Program-made: the position numbers and the translations under genes
Notes under the pieces: generated by a model
What the model was told of the DNA's origin: nothing
Seen by the model: the letters and a program-made list of their open reading frames with translations, nothing else
Databases searched by the model: none
Assembly (NCBI RefSeq): GCF_001598215.1
Contig: NZ_BCXJ01000003.1
Location: 62,001-126,000 of the forward strand
From: Shouchella clausii
GTDB taxonomy: Bacteria; Bacillota; Bacilli; Bacillales; Bacillaceae_D
Direction of reading: 5' to 3'
Length of the DNA stretch: 64,000 bases
Shown: positions 8,332-17,647 of the stretch, one piece after another
How positions within the stretch are numbered: the first letter of the stretch is position 1
Layout of the letters: each line of letters begins with the position of its first letter

Positions 8332-8340
8332 CGTCCGTCT
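8316..8340 (-). terminator. Terminator of the lpl-type operon inside the rsoA 3' end
   Basis: AGACGGACGC pairs with GCGCCCGTCT (one G-U) and is followed on the minus strand by seven T. One arm lies in the last rsoA codons, so coding and termination signals are superposed. Confidence 0.75.
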
Positions 8341-8357
8341 CAGACTGTAGACAACCG

Positions 8358-9239
8358 CTACTCTTTTACCGAGCCAAGCACAATCCCTTTGACAAAGTAC
8401 TTTTGCAAAAATGGGTATACGATGATAATCGGCAGTGCGCCAATAAAAATTTGAGCAGAACGGACTGTCCTTTCAGACAATGCTTTCACTTCGTCAGGAT
8501 TGACATTGAGCTGGGAAAAATCATTTTGAACGATAATCGTTTGCAAAAATGTCGATAACGGATACTTGGTGGAGTCAGTCAAATAAATGAGCCCATCAAA
8601 CCATGAATTCCATTGGCCCACCATGGTGAACAGCCCAACTGTGGCCAAGGCTGGCAAAGAGATAGGCAAATAAATTTTAAATAAAATTTGGAAGTGTCCC
8701 GCTCCATCTATAAAAGCCGCCTCTTCCAGTGACTTCGGCACGCCTGTTCGGAAAAAATTTAACAACAAAATCAGATTAAATACATTTACAGCTCCAGGTA
8801 AGACAAGTGCCCAAATCGTATTGATCAAGCCAAGATTTTGGACGAGGATATATGTGGGAATAAGACCGCCATTAAAAAGCATGACAAACACAAGTGCATA
8901 CATGTACATTTTTCTGCCTTTAAACTCCCGGTCTTCTTTTGAAAGTGCATAAGCGGCAAGTGTAATCGTGGCGAGGCTGATTACCGTGCCAAGGACTGTC
9001 CGAAAGACGCCGTTCCATAACGCACGCAAAAAGTTTTGATTGCCAAACGTCTGCTCCCAGGCAGACACTGTAAAGTCAACTGGCCAAAAGCGGACAAGAT
9101 TGGCATTGGCGGGAGCGGGCGCACTAAATGAGACGGCGAGTATATGGATAAGCGGCATAATGCAAATGGCGCTAAGCACAAGCAAAAAGACAATATTAAA
9201 CACAGAAAAAATACGGTATGTCCGGCTGCGGTAATGCAT
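8358..9239 (-). CDS. Carbohydrate ABC permease, LplC/YtcP type
   Basis: This is one of two membrane subunits of a CUT1-type importer. The 293-residue protein has six predicted membrane helices and the inner-loop EAA motif (EEAAFIDGAGHFQILFKIYLP) that docks to the ATPase. The ATG at 9239 has AGGAGGGG upstream. No ATPase gene is in the cluster; such systems commonly share MsmX, encoded elsewhere. It is last in an operon with the second permease, two-component genes and lipoprotein, and a terminator follows. The substrate is probably an oligosaccharide from plant cell-wall polymers, as for LplABC/YtcQP relatives, but it is not determined here. Confidence 0.9.
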   Translation of the reverse strand: MHYRSRTYRIFSVFNIVFLLVLSAICIMPLIHILAVSFSAPAPANANLVRFWPVDFTVSAWEQTFGNQNFLRALWNGVFRTVLGTVISLATITLAAYALSKEDREFKGRKMYMYALVFVMLFNGGLIPTYILVQNLGLINTIWALVLPGAVNVFNLILLLNFFRTGVPKSLEEAAFIDGAGHFQILFKIYLPISLPALATVGLFTMVGQWNSWFDGLIYLTDSTKYPLSTFLQTIIVQNDFSQLNVNPDEVKALSERTVRSAQIFIGALPIIIVYPFLQKYFVKGIVLGSVKE

Positions 9240-9249
9240 GCCACCCCTC

Positions 9250-10200
9250 CTAAAAAATCCGGTAGTTTGCGTATTTGTAGGCAAGGCGATATCCAATCAC
9301 AATCAAGATGAACGCAATGACGGATTTAAACAAGCCTACGGCTGTTGCATAGCTAAAATTGCCGCCAATTAACCCTTGCCGATACACATACGTATCAATA
9401 ATATCGCCTTTGTCATACACAAGCGGATTATATAAGTTAAAGATTTGGTCAAATCCTGCATTTAAAATATTGCCTAGCGCCAAAGTCGCTACTACAATCG
9501 TAATAGGCAAAAGCGCAGGCAACGTAATATAAAGCACTTGCTGAAAACGATTGGCCCCGTCAACGACTGCTGCTTCATACAGACTCGGGTTAATGCCTGC
9601 AAGCGCAGCTAAAAAGACAATCGCCGAAAAACCGAAGTCTTTCCAGACATCACTGGCAATGACGGTTACGCGAAACCAGTCGCCATCGCCTAGAAAGAAA
9701 ATTGGATTGATGCCGATGCTAGCAAGTACTTGGTTCACTAAACCGCCGTCGACTGACAACAAATCGAGCAAAATGCCGCCTAAAATCACCCAAGAAAGAA
9801 AATGAGGCAAATACACGAGTGTTTGGATCGAACGTTTTAACGCCATAACCCTTACTTCATTTAACAGCAAGGCAAACATAATCGGAATTACCAGTTGAAA
9901 GACAATTTTAAAACTGGAAATAACAAGCGTATTCCAAATTACTTGCCTGCCTTCACTAAATGCAAAAATTCGCTGAAAATGTTCGAATCCAACCCATTCT
10001 GATCCAGCAAAGCCAAACCAAGGCTTGTATTCTTGGAAAGCCATAATGATGCCGCCCAATGGGATGTAGTTAAAAACGATAGCAAGTAAAATGGCAGGCA
10101 TGACGAGGACATGCAACGGCCAATTCCGTTTCATGTCCCATGATTGTTTTTTCTTCAACAAAATCGGCAGCGGTTGCCCTCCTGTCTGAGCTGACTTCAC
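9250..10200 (-). CDS. Carbohydrate ABC permease, LplB/YteP type
   Basis: Partner of the preceding permease: 316 residues, six membrane helices, and an EAA motif (YEAAVVDGANRFQQVLYITLP). The GTG at 10200 is chosen because AAAGGAG is nine bases upstream; an in-frame GTG three codons earlier abuts the ribosome site and is too close. The gap to the downstream permease is 10 bases, so the two are cotranscribed. The SNSF/GLI-like early helix (IVFNYIPLGGIIMAF) is typical of LplB proteins. Confidence 0.9.
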   Translation of the reverse strand: MKSAQTGGQPLPILLKKKQSWDMKRNWPLHVLVMPAILLAIVFNYIPLGGIIMAFQEYKPWFGFAGSEWVGFEHFQRIFAFSEGRQVIWNTLVISSFKIVFQLVIPIMFALLLNEVRVMALKRSIQTLVYLPHFLSWVILGGILLDLLSVDGGLVNQVLASIGINPIFFLGDGDWFRVTVIASDVWKDFGFSAIVFLAALAGINPSLYEAAVVDGANRFQQVLYITLPALLPITIVVATLALGNILNAGFDQIFNLYNPLVYDKGDIIDTYVYRQGLIGGNFSYATAVGLFKSVIAFILIVIGYRLAYKYANYRIF

Positions 10201-10213
10201 GCAATTCACTCCT

Positions 10214-11438
10214 TTACCTGCTTCTAAACTCTTGTGGGGTCATATGAAACTCTCTCTTGAATACTTTGATAAAATAAGATGCATCTTTGTATCCAAGTTT
10301 TTTTGCGATTTGCGAAACTTTCATATTTGTCTCTGCGAGGAGTTCCACCGCACGATCCATGCGCAAACGATGGATGTAATCGCTAAACTTCTCGCCTGTC
10401 TCTTCTTTAAACCGCTTTGATAAGTAAGCCGCATTTAAAAAGAGGTGGTCTGCTACTTCTTGCAAGCTAGGTTGTTCAAAAAAAGTGTGCTTCTACATAT
10501 TCATAAACGCGAACGGCCAGCTGTTCTTTTTTATGGCGTACTTCCTGAACCAATGGCGATGTTCCTGAAAGGAAGCTTTGGTAAATCTTAGGACCTTCTT
10601 CCCAGAACAAGAATGGCAGCGAGGTAGTTAATGTGATAGGTGCTTGGCATTGTTTTCGTAATTGCGTTTTGAGCGACAACATGTGCGGTTTCACCACGTT
10701 TAAAAGCGATTCATCCCTCTGCGAGCTCAATGGATAAAGCAAAACGGCATAGAGGTTTTTGTATAAATTGAACGTTGCTGTCGCCGTTATTCTCGTTAGA
10801 TTACTGGCCATAACCGATTTAATCTCATCAACATCCTCCGTTGATGGCTCCTTATGAATATGAACGAATAACCATAGTGCTTGCACGTTTATATCCGTTG
10901 GCAAGCCGTAGCTCTTTAGCTCTTGTTCCGTTTCAAAAGTGCTCTTTTTGCTGGACAGCCACGGTGTTATGACCTGTTCAAAATAATCGCCAATGTTGTT
11001 GCGAATCGCTTCCATTGAACGCTTTTGCAACTGCAACTTCTCCAGTTCGCTTTTCCGTAGCGACAGAGCGCGGCCAACCGCTTGCATTAATTGCTCATCG
11101 CTAACTGGCTTTAGCAAATAATCGACTGCTTGGGCTTGAATGGCTGCTTGCGCATAAGCAAATTCTGCGTAACCAGATAGCAATAAACATTTTGGCGCAT
11201 ATGGACTCTTTTCCATTTCAGCGAGCAAATCAATTCCTGATTTCCCTGGCATTCTAATGTCGGTAACAACGACATCTACATTCCCTTTTTCCAAAGAGGC
11301 TAGCGCTTCGCTTGCTGAACATGCGTAATGTACACGGTCGATGCCAAGCGTTTCCCATGGCAAAGCCGATAAACCAAGCACCGTCGCTTCCTCATCATCA
11401 ACAAGTAGCAATTCGAACGATTTCCCTGCATCATCCAT
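10214..11438 (-). pseudogene. YesN-type AraC response regulator, frameshifted
   Basis: The N-terminal 320 residues hold a receiver domain (DDEEATVLGL near the start; phospho-acceptor in VVVTDIRMPG, about Asp57) and a middle linker. They stop at a TGA at 10476. The DNA-binding half (AYLSKRF, then GYKDASYFIKVFKREFHMTPQEFR) continues in another frame at 10214-10465. Removing one base from the seven A at 10478-10484 joins the two as ..AHFFEQPSLQEVADHLF.., giving the usual length of about 405. The start codon directly follows the kinase stop. It would sense phosphorylation by the adjacent kinase and activate the uptake operon. Decay, slippage or assembly error are all possible. Confidence 0.85.
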
Positions 11439-13136
11439 TCAGACGACCCCCTGTTCGAATAAAATCTCGACTTTTAAACCGCCGAGCCCTGATTCCGATA
11501 GTACGAGGCCAGAGCGGCCAGCATATGTCTGTCTTAAACGTTGATGAACGTTGCGCATGCCGTAACTCTCAGAAAGGACGTCCTCTTCAAGCATCCGTTG
11601 TAATTGGTTGATTTTGCCCGTGCCAAGTTTCGGGCCATTGTTTTCTACTGTCAGGCGGCAGATGCTATCCCCACTTATTTCACCGGTAATATGGATGTAT
11701 CCATCGCCTTCGATGTTTTCAATGGCATGGACAATCGCATTTTCAACAATCGGCTGTATAATGAGCCTCGGAATCGTGATCGTGTTCATTTCATCAGGCA
11801 CCACAATATCATAGTGCAAACGCCTTTTTCGCAACGCATGGATCGCTAAAAAATTTTCAACAAGTTTGATTTCTTCTGCTATCGTTGTTTTTTCTTCCTC
11901 CACTTTTACACGATAGCGGAAATAATCACCTAAATGCAGGGCCATTGCTTCCACAGCATTGGTGTTATTCACTTTTGCCATATTTTTAATATAAAACAAG
12001 CAATTGTACAAAAAATGAGGATCAATTTGTGCTTGCAACAGCTTCAACGATGCCTCTTGAGAACGGATTTTTTCAGCAAGCACCTGTTCAATCAATGTCT
12101 GAATTTGTTCGGCCATTTCATTGAATCCATTCATGGCAATGGCGAACTCTTTTTGCTTAGGCACTTTCATCCGCACGCTATAATCGGCCCCTTTAAATGC
12201 CAAAATCCCATCTTTTAACCTATCGATTGGCCGATGGATTTGCGTGTATAAGAGCCAAGCAGCAGCAACCCCAAATAGCAATAGCATTGCTACAGTCACA
12301 TAAAACCACAGCCGCGTCGTTTTAATCGGCTCTAATACATTTTCCATAGGGACAACGTCTATTAATGCCCAGCCGAGTGAAGGGGATTGTACATAGGTGA
12401 CAACGTATTCCTTGTCATCTTCTTCATACGTGAACATTCCGTCCCTTTGATTGCCGCCATGTTGGTTAAATTTCTCAATCACGGCCTCGTGATTACCAGC
12501 CGAGACAATCGCATGATGTTCTTTGTTGTAAAACAAAGCAGTTTCTTCCCCAGATGACTCCAGTGAGAGCAAATGGGCTCGAATGCTTTCTGCATAAAGT
12601 CTTGCTTCAATGACAACATTGTTGCCAACGGGTTTTCCTTGGCTAGGATATTGAAAATGTTGGATGAAGTACGGTTTGACGTGATCAATATTCGATCCAG
12701 CCTCCACGTACGTCCACGAAGGCGATAACGCTCTAGGCTGTTTTGGCAATTGCGGCATCGTTGAAATGGTTCGTTCGCCGTCGGGCAAATAAACACTTAC
12801 ATCGACAAGCATGTTACTAAGTTGCTGGTAAAGAAGGAGTTTCTGCTGTACGGCATCTTTAATCACAACCGCCTCGTATGGACGCATCAATTCAACATTG
12901 CGAAGCTTGTCTACATCTGAATCAATACTGAGGGCGATTAAAAACTGCGAAAGCTGCCAGATGTCTGCCTCCAGCCTGTTCATTGTGACTTCAAGACGAC
13001 TTAAATTACGAGAGTGCACTTCCTCACGGACAACTTGTTCGCTCACATAATAAAAATACGTATAAAGAGCTATAACCGGAAGCAACAAAAAAACAATACT
13101 GGCCACCATTTTTTGGAATAGAGATAAATGCTTCAT
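11439..13136 (-). CDS. Sensor histidine kinase, YesM type
   Basis: This 565-residue membrane kinase senses an extracytoplasmic signal, probably sugar or the loaded binding protein. It has a membrane helix at about 10-28, an outer sensor domain to about 273, a second helix (about 274-297), a HAMP linker, the His_kinase domain with the phospho-histidine in QIDPHFLYN (about residue 374), and an HATPase_c domain (NAIVHAIEN; ESGLGGLKVEI near the end). Its stop is directly followed by the response-regulator ATG. It is intact although its partner is frameshifted. Confidence 0.92.
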   Translation of the reverse strand: MKHLSLFQKMVASIVFLLLPVIALYTYFYYVSEQVVREEVHSRNLSRLEVTMNRLEADIWQLSQFLIALSIDSDVDKLRNVELMRPYEAVVIKDAVQQKLLLYQQLSNMLVDVSVYLPDGERTISTMPQLPKQPRALSPSWTYVEAGSNIDHVKPYFIQHFQYPSQGKPVGNNVVIEARLYAESIRAHLLSLESSGEETALFYNKEHHAIVSAGNHEAVIEKFNQHGGNQRDGMFTYEEDDKEYVVTYVQSPSLGWALIDVVPMENVLEPIKTTRLWFYVTVAMLLLFGVAAAWLLYTQIHRPIDRLKDGILAFKGADYSVRMKVPKQKEFAIAMNGFNEMAEQIQTLIEQVLAEKIRSQEASLKLLQAQIDPHFLYNCLFYIKNMAKVNNTNAVEAMALHLGDYFRYRVKVEEEKTTIAEEIKLVENFLAIHALRKRRLHYDIVVPDEMNTITIPRLIIQPIVENAIVHAIENIEGDGYIHITGEISGDSICRLTVENNGPKLGTGKINQLQRMLEEDVLSESYGMRNVHQRLRQTYAGRSGLVLSESGLGGLKVEILFEQGVV

Positions 13137-13202
13137 TTTATCGACTCTCCTCCTTCGCTTTTAGGATACAACCCATTTCGCTTGCAGAGGAGAGCTGTTT
13201 TT

Positions 13203-14876
13203 TTACTCTTGGTTTTCTTGAACCGATTTAAACCATTCATTCACTTCGGCTGTTAAATCATCGCCGCCTGAAGCTTCCCATTGTTCAACGAGCGCCTCAA
13301 AATCATCGATTGGTTTTTCTCCATAAATCATTTTGCTAAAGTTCTCCTTCAGCAACGTATCAAGGGTATCGCCTTTTTGCAGCATGGTTGCAGTAGGAGC
13401 GCCAGTAAACATGCTTGGAATTTGTGCATCCTGTCCGTCTACAACAATCCGTGCGCCCTCCCAGGCTTGTTCTGGATACTGCAAATGCATTTTCTGTTGG
13501 AACGGCGTTTCTGGCTCATGACCCCGTGCAAAATCAGCAAGTGTATTGATATAAAGAGATGGTATCCGCGCTCCGTCAAATGTAAGTGTATATTTCACAG
13601 GATCAATGCGCCCGCCAGGAATGTCATCATCGCTGTACTTCACTTCTCCGTCTTTTATGACGTAATCGTAGCCTTCTGAAAAGCCATATTCAAACTCGCT
13701 TCCTTCAGTTGGGTTGGCAAAATGGTCAAACAGATAATTTTGATAAACAAAGAATGCTTGGATTTCATCTTCTGTAGCGTCTGCATTAATCATCACTGCC
13801 CCATTGTGTGAAGTAATCCCGGTGGAACGCCCTTTTTGCCCGTCTGGACCACTTGGAATGTCATAAGCCCGGTACTCAGCGCCCTCTACATTTTGCTTTA
13901 GCTCGCTTAAAGGCCAGTCAGGCATCCAATGAGGACCAGCAATGATGCCGGCTCGCCCAGATGTGAACAGTTCTGCCGCTTTGCCCTCATCCCAAAGGCC
14001 TGACTCTGGATGGATATAGCCTTTTTCCATCCAACGCCTCATCGTTTCCAGCCCTTCTTTTATTTCTGGTTGAACCGAGCCATGTTCTAAAGTACCATCG
14101 GCAGCAAAATTCCACTGGTCAGGCATGCCGCCATAAGCGCCAAACACCCAATCAACTTCAGACATCCATGTGTTTAAAGCATTGGCAAATCCAACAGCTA
14201 GGCCATACGTTTTCTCTCCAGTGCCAGTCGGATCTTCATTGACAAATGCGTCCATCAATTCCTCGATATCATCCAGCGTTTCCGGGGGCTCGAGCCCAAG
14301 GGCGTCCATCCAGTCTTGACGGATAAACAAGACCGAATCGCCATTCATTTCGTAATCCAAAATGGGGATAGCCATCCGCCCTTCCTCGCGAATATAGGGA
14401 TCCCAAGCGTGAGGATCAGCCGCCATCGCTTCTTTCCATGTGTCTGAGGCATACTTGTCAAACAGTTCACCAACTTCCATCACACGGCCAGAATCAATGA
14501 GATCTTGTGTAATATCGCTGCGCAATGCTAAAATCGACGGCAATTCTTCATTGGCTGACATGCTTAGCTGTAGCTTTGTATCAAAGGTTTCTCCTGGCCC
14601 GCTCGTGGTCCATAAATAATTCAAGTCAATATTAAATGTTTCTTTGACCCAATCTGTGTGGACATTGTCTTCTATCGTTTCCCCGTCGCGAAAGAAAATA
14701 TCGCCCGACACATGCTTGATGACATTAAGCGTCACTGGCTCTTCAAACGTTTGCGGCAACTCATTTGCGGTTGCTACTGGTTCAACTGAGCTTTCCTTTT
14801 GGTTTGACTCTTCGCTACATCCAGCAAGCACCAGCGTGAGCATGCCAAAACACAAATAGGTGATTTTCGTCTTCAT
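13203..14876 (-). CDS. Extracellular solute-binding lipoprotein, LplA/YtcQ type
   Basis: The 557-residue lipoprotein has a signal peptide with lipobox LAGC (Cys about 20), then a long cluster-type sugar-binding fold; this size (over 500) is typical of LplA/YtcQ. The ATG at 14876 is chosen because GGGGGGAG precedes it. It would deliver an oligosaccharide to the two permeases downstream. It is the first gene of the operon lipoprotein, kinase, response regulator, permease, permease. A cre-like box lies in its leader. Confidence 0.92.
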   Translation of the reverse strand: MKTKITYLCFGMLTLVLAGCSEESNQKESSVEPVATANELPQTFEEPVTLNVIKHVSGDIFFRDGETIEDNVHTDWVKETFNIDLNYLWTTSGPGETFDTKLQLSMSANEELPSILALRSDITQDLIDSGRVMEVGELFDKYASDTWKEAMAADPHAWDPYIREEGRMAIPILDYEMNGDSVLFIRQDWMDALGLEPPETLDDIEELMDAFVNEDPTGTGEKTYGLAVGFANALNTWMSEVDWVFGAYGGMPDQWNFAADGTLEHGSVQPEIKEGLETMRRWMEKGYIHPESGLWDEGKAAELFTSGRAGIIAGPHWMPDWPLSELKQNVEGAEYRAYDIPSGPDGQKGRSTGITSHNGAVMINADATEDEIQAFFVYQNYLFDHFANPTEGSEFEYGFSEGYDYVIKDGEVKYSDDDIPGGRIDPVKYTLTFDGARIPSLYINTLADFARGHEPETPFQQKMHLQYPEQAWEGARIVVDGQDAQIPSMFTGAPTATMLQKGDTLDTLLKENFSKMIYGEKPIDDFEALVEQWEASGGDDLTAEVNEWFKSVQENQE

Positions 14877-14897
14877 GCTTGCTCCCCCCTTCATTAA

Positions 14898-14923
14898 TGA
14901 AAACCCTTTCATAAATGAGTGTA
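14898..14923 (-). promoter_or_regulatory. cre-like CcpA box and -10 element of the lpl-type operon
   Basis: TGAAAACCCTTTCA (14898-14911) matches the cre consensus TGWNANCGNTNWCA at all but one fixed position. A minus-strand TACACT (14918-14923) is a candidate -10, which places the cre in the early transcribed region, a usual roadblock position. The -35 is poor, as expected for activator dependence. Confidence 0.5.
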
Positions 14924-15008
14924 CGCGCTTTTCTCGTTCGCATAAATAGGAGTTTTTTAAGCTTTACGGTATTTCTTTGTGGATGATCGTGCCCGCCTGC
15001 GTAAACGG

Positions 15009-15031
15009 AAAAAAGCCCCTAAGAGGGCTTT
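15009..15031 (-). terminator. Terminator after ywiC
   Basis: GAAAGCCC-TCTTAG-GGGCTTT is followed by a T run on the minus strand. It closes the nitrate island on this side. Confidence 0.8.
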
Positions 15032-15103
15032 CAGATTAAGACAGTATATAGCAAAACCTTAAGTCTGATGGAGAACATTGCCTTTTCGTTATAAAGGTTA
15101 TCT

Positions 15104-15828
15104 TTAGAAACAGAGCACTCCTACAATAAGAAACTGAACCGCCCCGACAGTTTCTAGAATGCCAACTTTCATTGGTTTCATGCTTGTACCTGAAAACTTG
15201 AGGGCGCGCAGCAGCGGAAATAAATACGCCATGCTCAGCCATGGATTGCCGAACAACAATGGCACCGCTAAAATGACAGCATGATAGATCTTCGAGTAGT
15301 ATGTATACCGCCTGTTCTTCCGCTCACGAAACACAGATTTCACGAAAAACACCGTCCCGGTAAAATACAGGAAATTAAACAGAACCACTGCCGTAAGCCC
15401 GTTATCGAACCCACCTCCGCCTAGGAAATAAGCGGCTGCACCTCCAGTGCAGAACAGCAGAATCGCACAAATATCATTGAATAGCGCGCGTTCCGCTTTT
15501 CGGCGAACATGCCATATATGGACCATCATGAATGCAAGCAGAACAGGCGCGAATCCTAGTACCCAAGGCTCCATCAGCACGACCGGAATGAGAAAGGCAG
15601 CAGCGCTGGCGGCATAGCCGCCCCCCATTTTAACCAGCTTTTTTTCTTGTTCCCTCTCCTTAAAGCTTGCAACAACGGATAAGAAGCTAAATACAGCAAC
15701 AGCCAGGCAAGGAAGAGCGGCAGATGGAGCGCCACTGGCTGTGCTGCCATCATGCCGATAATATAAGGCACGCTGATCATCGCCCAGCCGCCATGCTCCC
15801 GGGGAATGACCACTTTTGCTTTTTTCAT
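15104..15828 (-). pseudogene. ywiC: YwiC-like membrane protein, frameshifted
   Basis: YwiC is a poorly characterised multi-pass membrane protein found beside nar genes in Bacillus. Translation from ATG 15828 (AGGGGG site) gives the family start IPREHGGWAMISVPYIIGMM, then runs out of frame near 15640. The rest, LVKMGGGYAASAAAF onward to 15104, is in the next frame. Adding one base to the seven T at 15639-15645 restores one protein of about 241 residues with about six helices. It follows the NarK-PAS gene by 94 bases and may be in its operon. It may be inactivated or mis-sequenced. Confidence 0.75.
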
Positions 15829-15922
15829 TTCATCGCCCCCTTTTTCAGCAGGTTTAAGCGCCCATTCTCCAGTCGCCCCGATTGGCAGACCCACCCTGCC
15901 TATGTCTTGCTGCCATCGGTCG

Positions 15923-17440
15923 TTATACGAGAGCGTCATTTGCCCCCGGCGGGCGAGCTGTAATATCGCTGAACGTGCCGACATAATGAACGATGTCCCC
16001 CGTTTCATCTTTTACAGCATTGATGGTTAACAGTTCAAGATACTCTTCCCCATTCTTTCTGCGATTCCAAATTTCGCCTTGCCAGCTGCCCTTCTCCATA
16101 ATCTCCGTCCACATGATTTGATAAAATTCCAATGATTGCCGCCCCGATTTAAGCAGGCTTGGATTCCTTCCTATTACTTCTTCTTCTTTGTAACCCGTCA
16201 ATTTGGTAAATGCGGGGTTCACAGCATGAATGCGCTTTTTGGCATCCGTCACCAAAATGCCCTGACCAGTGGAGTTGAACACCTGGGAAGCAACAGTCAA
16301 TTTGTCCTGATAATACATCCACACCACTAGCACAAAGCTCGCAAGCGCAACTTGGGATAAAGCCATGAACCCAATCGAGTATTGACCTGTCACTGAATGG
16401 ATGAACGAGAGCATCAACGGCGGGAAAAATCCGCCCAAACCGCCCATCATCGATACGATTCCATTGACAATGCCTGCTTGTTTATTAAAATAAAACGGCA
16501 CCAACTTAAAAATAATTCCGTTGCCAAGACCTGCACAAACGGCTATCGTCAGACATCCAACCGTATACAAAGCGAGTGATGGGGAAAACGCCAGCACCAC
16601 TGCGGCCAATGTCAACCCGATAAACACCCCCATCAGCAGAAACAATGGCTTGAATTTATCCGCAAGCCATCCTCCCACGGGACGGAGAAACGTCGCAATC
16701 AGGATAAAGCCTGCGGTCCGCAGTCCTGCATCCACTTTCGGCAGTTCGAAATGGCTGACCAAAAAATTCGGCAAATATACAGTGAAGGCCACAAAGGATC
16801 CGAACGTGATAAAATAAAACAGTGAAAAATACCACAGTTTATCATTTTTATATACACCTTTGATCTGCTCCATAATCGGGGTTTTGACTTTCGTTTCTTT
16901 GCGGTCCCCGAAAACGGCGTTTAAAGCAACAAATAGCAGCAGCAGAATCAAGTATAGCTGAACGGTAGCTGACCAGCCGATCTGGGTAGCAACAACTGGC
17001 GCGGCAAATGTCGTTATTGCCGTCCCCAAATTGCCCATTCCATATATGCCGTTTACTAGCCCTAACTTTTCCTTCGGATGGTATTTGGGTAACGAGGTGA
17101 CGCCTACCGAAAACACGGCTCCCCCGATGCCAAGAAACAATCCCCCGATCACGAGATGCGTAAAACTTGTCGCGATGCTGATAAAATAGACCGGGAACAA
17201 CAGCAGAATAAAACTAGTGATAAACACCATTCGCGCGCCCACCACGTTGGCGTAATAGCCGAGGGGAATCCGTAGAACAGATCCGAGAACTACAGGGATC
17301 GCGGTCAGGATAGCAACCCGGTCGGCGGGAATCGCGATATCTTCCCGTATAAAGGGCAACAGCGCCGAGATAATTACCCACACCATAAACCCCAGCACTA
17401 AATTCATCGTTTGCAGCGGCAGCTGCAGCTTCTTGATCAT
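15923..17440 (-). CDS. narT: NarK-type nitrate/nitrite transporter with C-terminal PAS domain
   Basis: Residues 1 to about 385 are a twelve-helix major-facilitator protein of the nitrate/nitrite porter family, with the nitrate signature glycine-rich helices (GIGGAVFSVGVTSLPKYHPKEKLG; GIVNGIVSMMGGLGGFFPP). After a last helix, residues about 395-500 form a PAS domain (ASQVFNSTGQGILVTDAKKRIHAVNPAFTKLTGY, ending with a PAC-like HYVGTFSDIT). The usual NarK/NarT ends before this. No kinase, GGDEF or other output domain follows, and the frame closes 12 residues after the PAS. The ATG at 17440 has AAAAGGTGA six bases upstream; ATG 17446 is an alternative. It would import nitrate for NarGHI. Confidence 0.88.
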   Translation of the reverse strand: MIKKLQLPLQTMNLVLGFMVWVIISALLPFIREDIAIPADRVAILTAIPVVLGSVLRIPLGYYANVVGARMVFITSFILLLFPVYFISIATSFTHLVIGGLFLGIGGAVFSVGVTSLPKYHPKEKLGLVNGIYGMGNLGTAITTFAAPVVATQIGWSATVQLYLILLLLFVALNAVFGDRKETKVKTPIMEQIKGVYKNDKLWYFSLFYFITFGSFVAFTVYLPNFLVSHFELPKVDAGLRTAGFILIATFLRPVGGWLADKFKPLFLLMGVFIGLTLAAVVLAFSPSLALYTVGCLTIAVCAGLGNGIIFKLVPFYFNKQAGIVNGIVSMMGGLGGFFPPLMLSFIHSVTGQYSIGFMALSQVALASFVLVVWMYYQDKLTVASQVFNSTGQGILVTDAKKRIHAVNPAFTKLTGYKEEEVIGRNPSLLKSGRQSLEFYQIMWTEIMEKGSWQGEIWNRRKNGEEYLELLTINAVKDETGDIVHYVGTFSDITARPPGANDALV

Positions 17441-17502
17441 TCTCATCACCTTTTCTGTGCAAAATGAATGGCTCTTCCGATTGATCCCCGTCTCTAATTG
17501 TA

Positions 17503-17518
17503 AGTGAAATTATTCACA
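17503..17518 (-). promoter_or_regulatory. Fnr/CRP-type box upstream of narT
   Basis: On the minus strand TGTGA-ATAATT-TCACT matches the B. subtilis Fnr consensus TGTGA-N6-TCACA in nine of ten positions. It lies about 70 bases before the narT start. Anaerobic control is inferred; no fnr gene is in the window. Confidence 0.5.
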
Positions 17519-17525
17519 AAAATAA

Positions 17526-17563
17526 TAGGGAAGTTCCCTGATCCTTGCCAAGGAACTTCCCTA
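17526..17563 (-). terminator. nreABC terminator whose arms resemble NreC boxes
   Basis: A 12-bp perfect inverted repeat (TAGGGAAGTTCC with GGAACTTCCCTA) is followed on the minus strand by TTATTTTTG, so it can end nreABC transcripts. Each arm also reads TAGGGAAGTTCC, like the TAGGG-N4-CCCTA boxes reported for NreC, so it may serve both purposes for narT. Confidence 0.7.
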
Positions 17564-17647
17564 TGATTGTATCAACAGACTCCCTAAAGCCCTTTAGAAG
17601 ATTCTGCAAAACTTGTAGCTTAATCAATAGCCGTGTAGCACACGACT

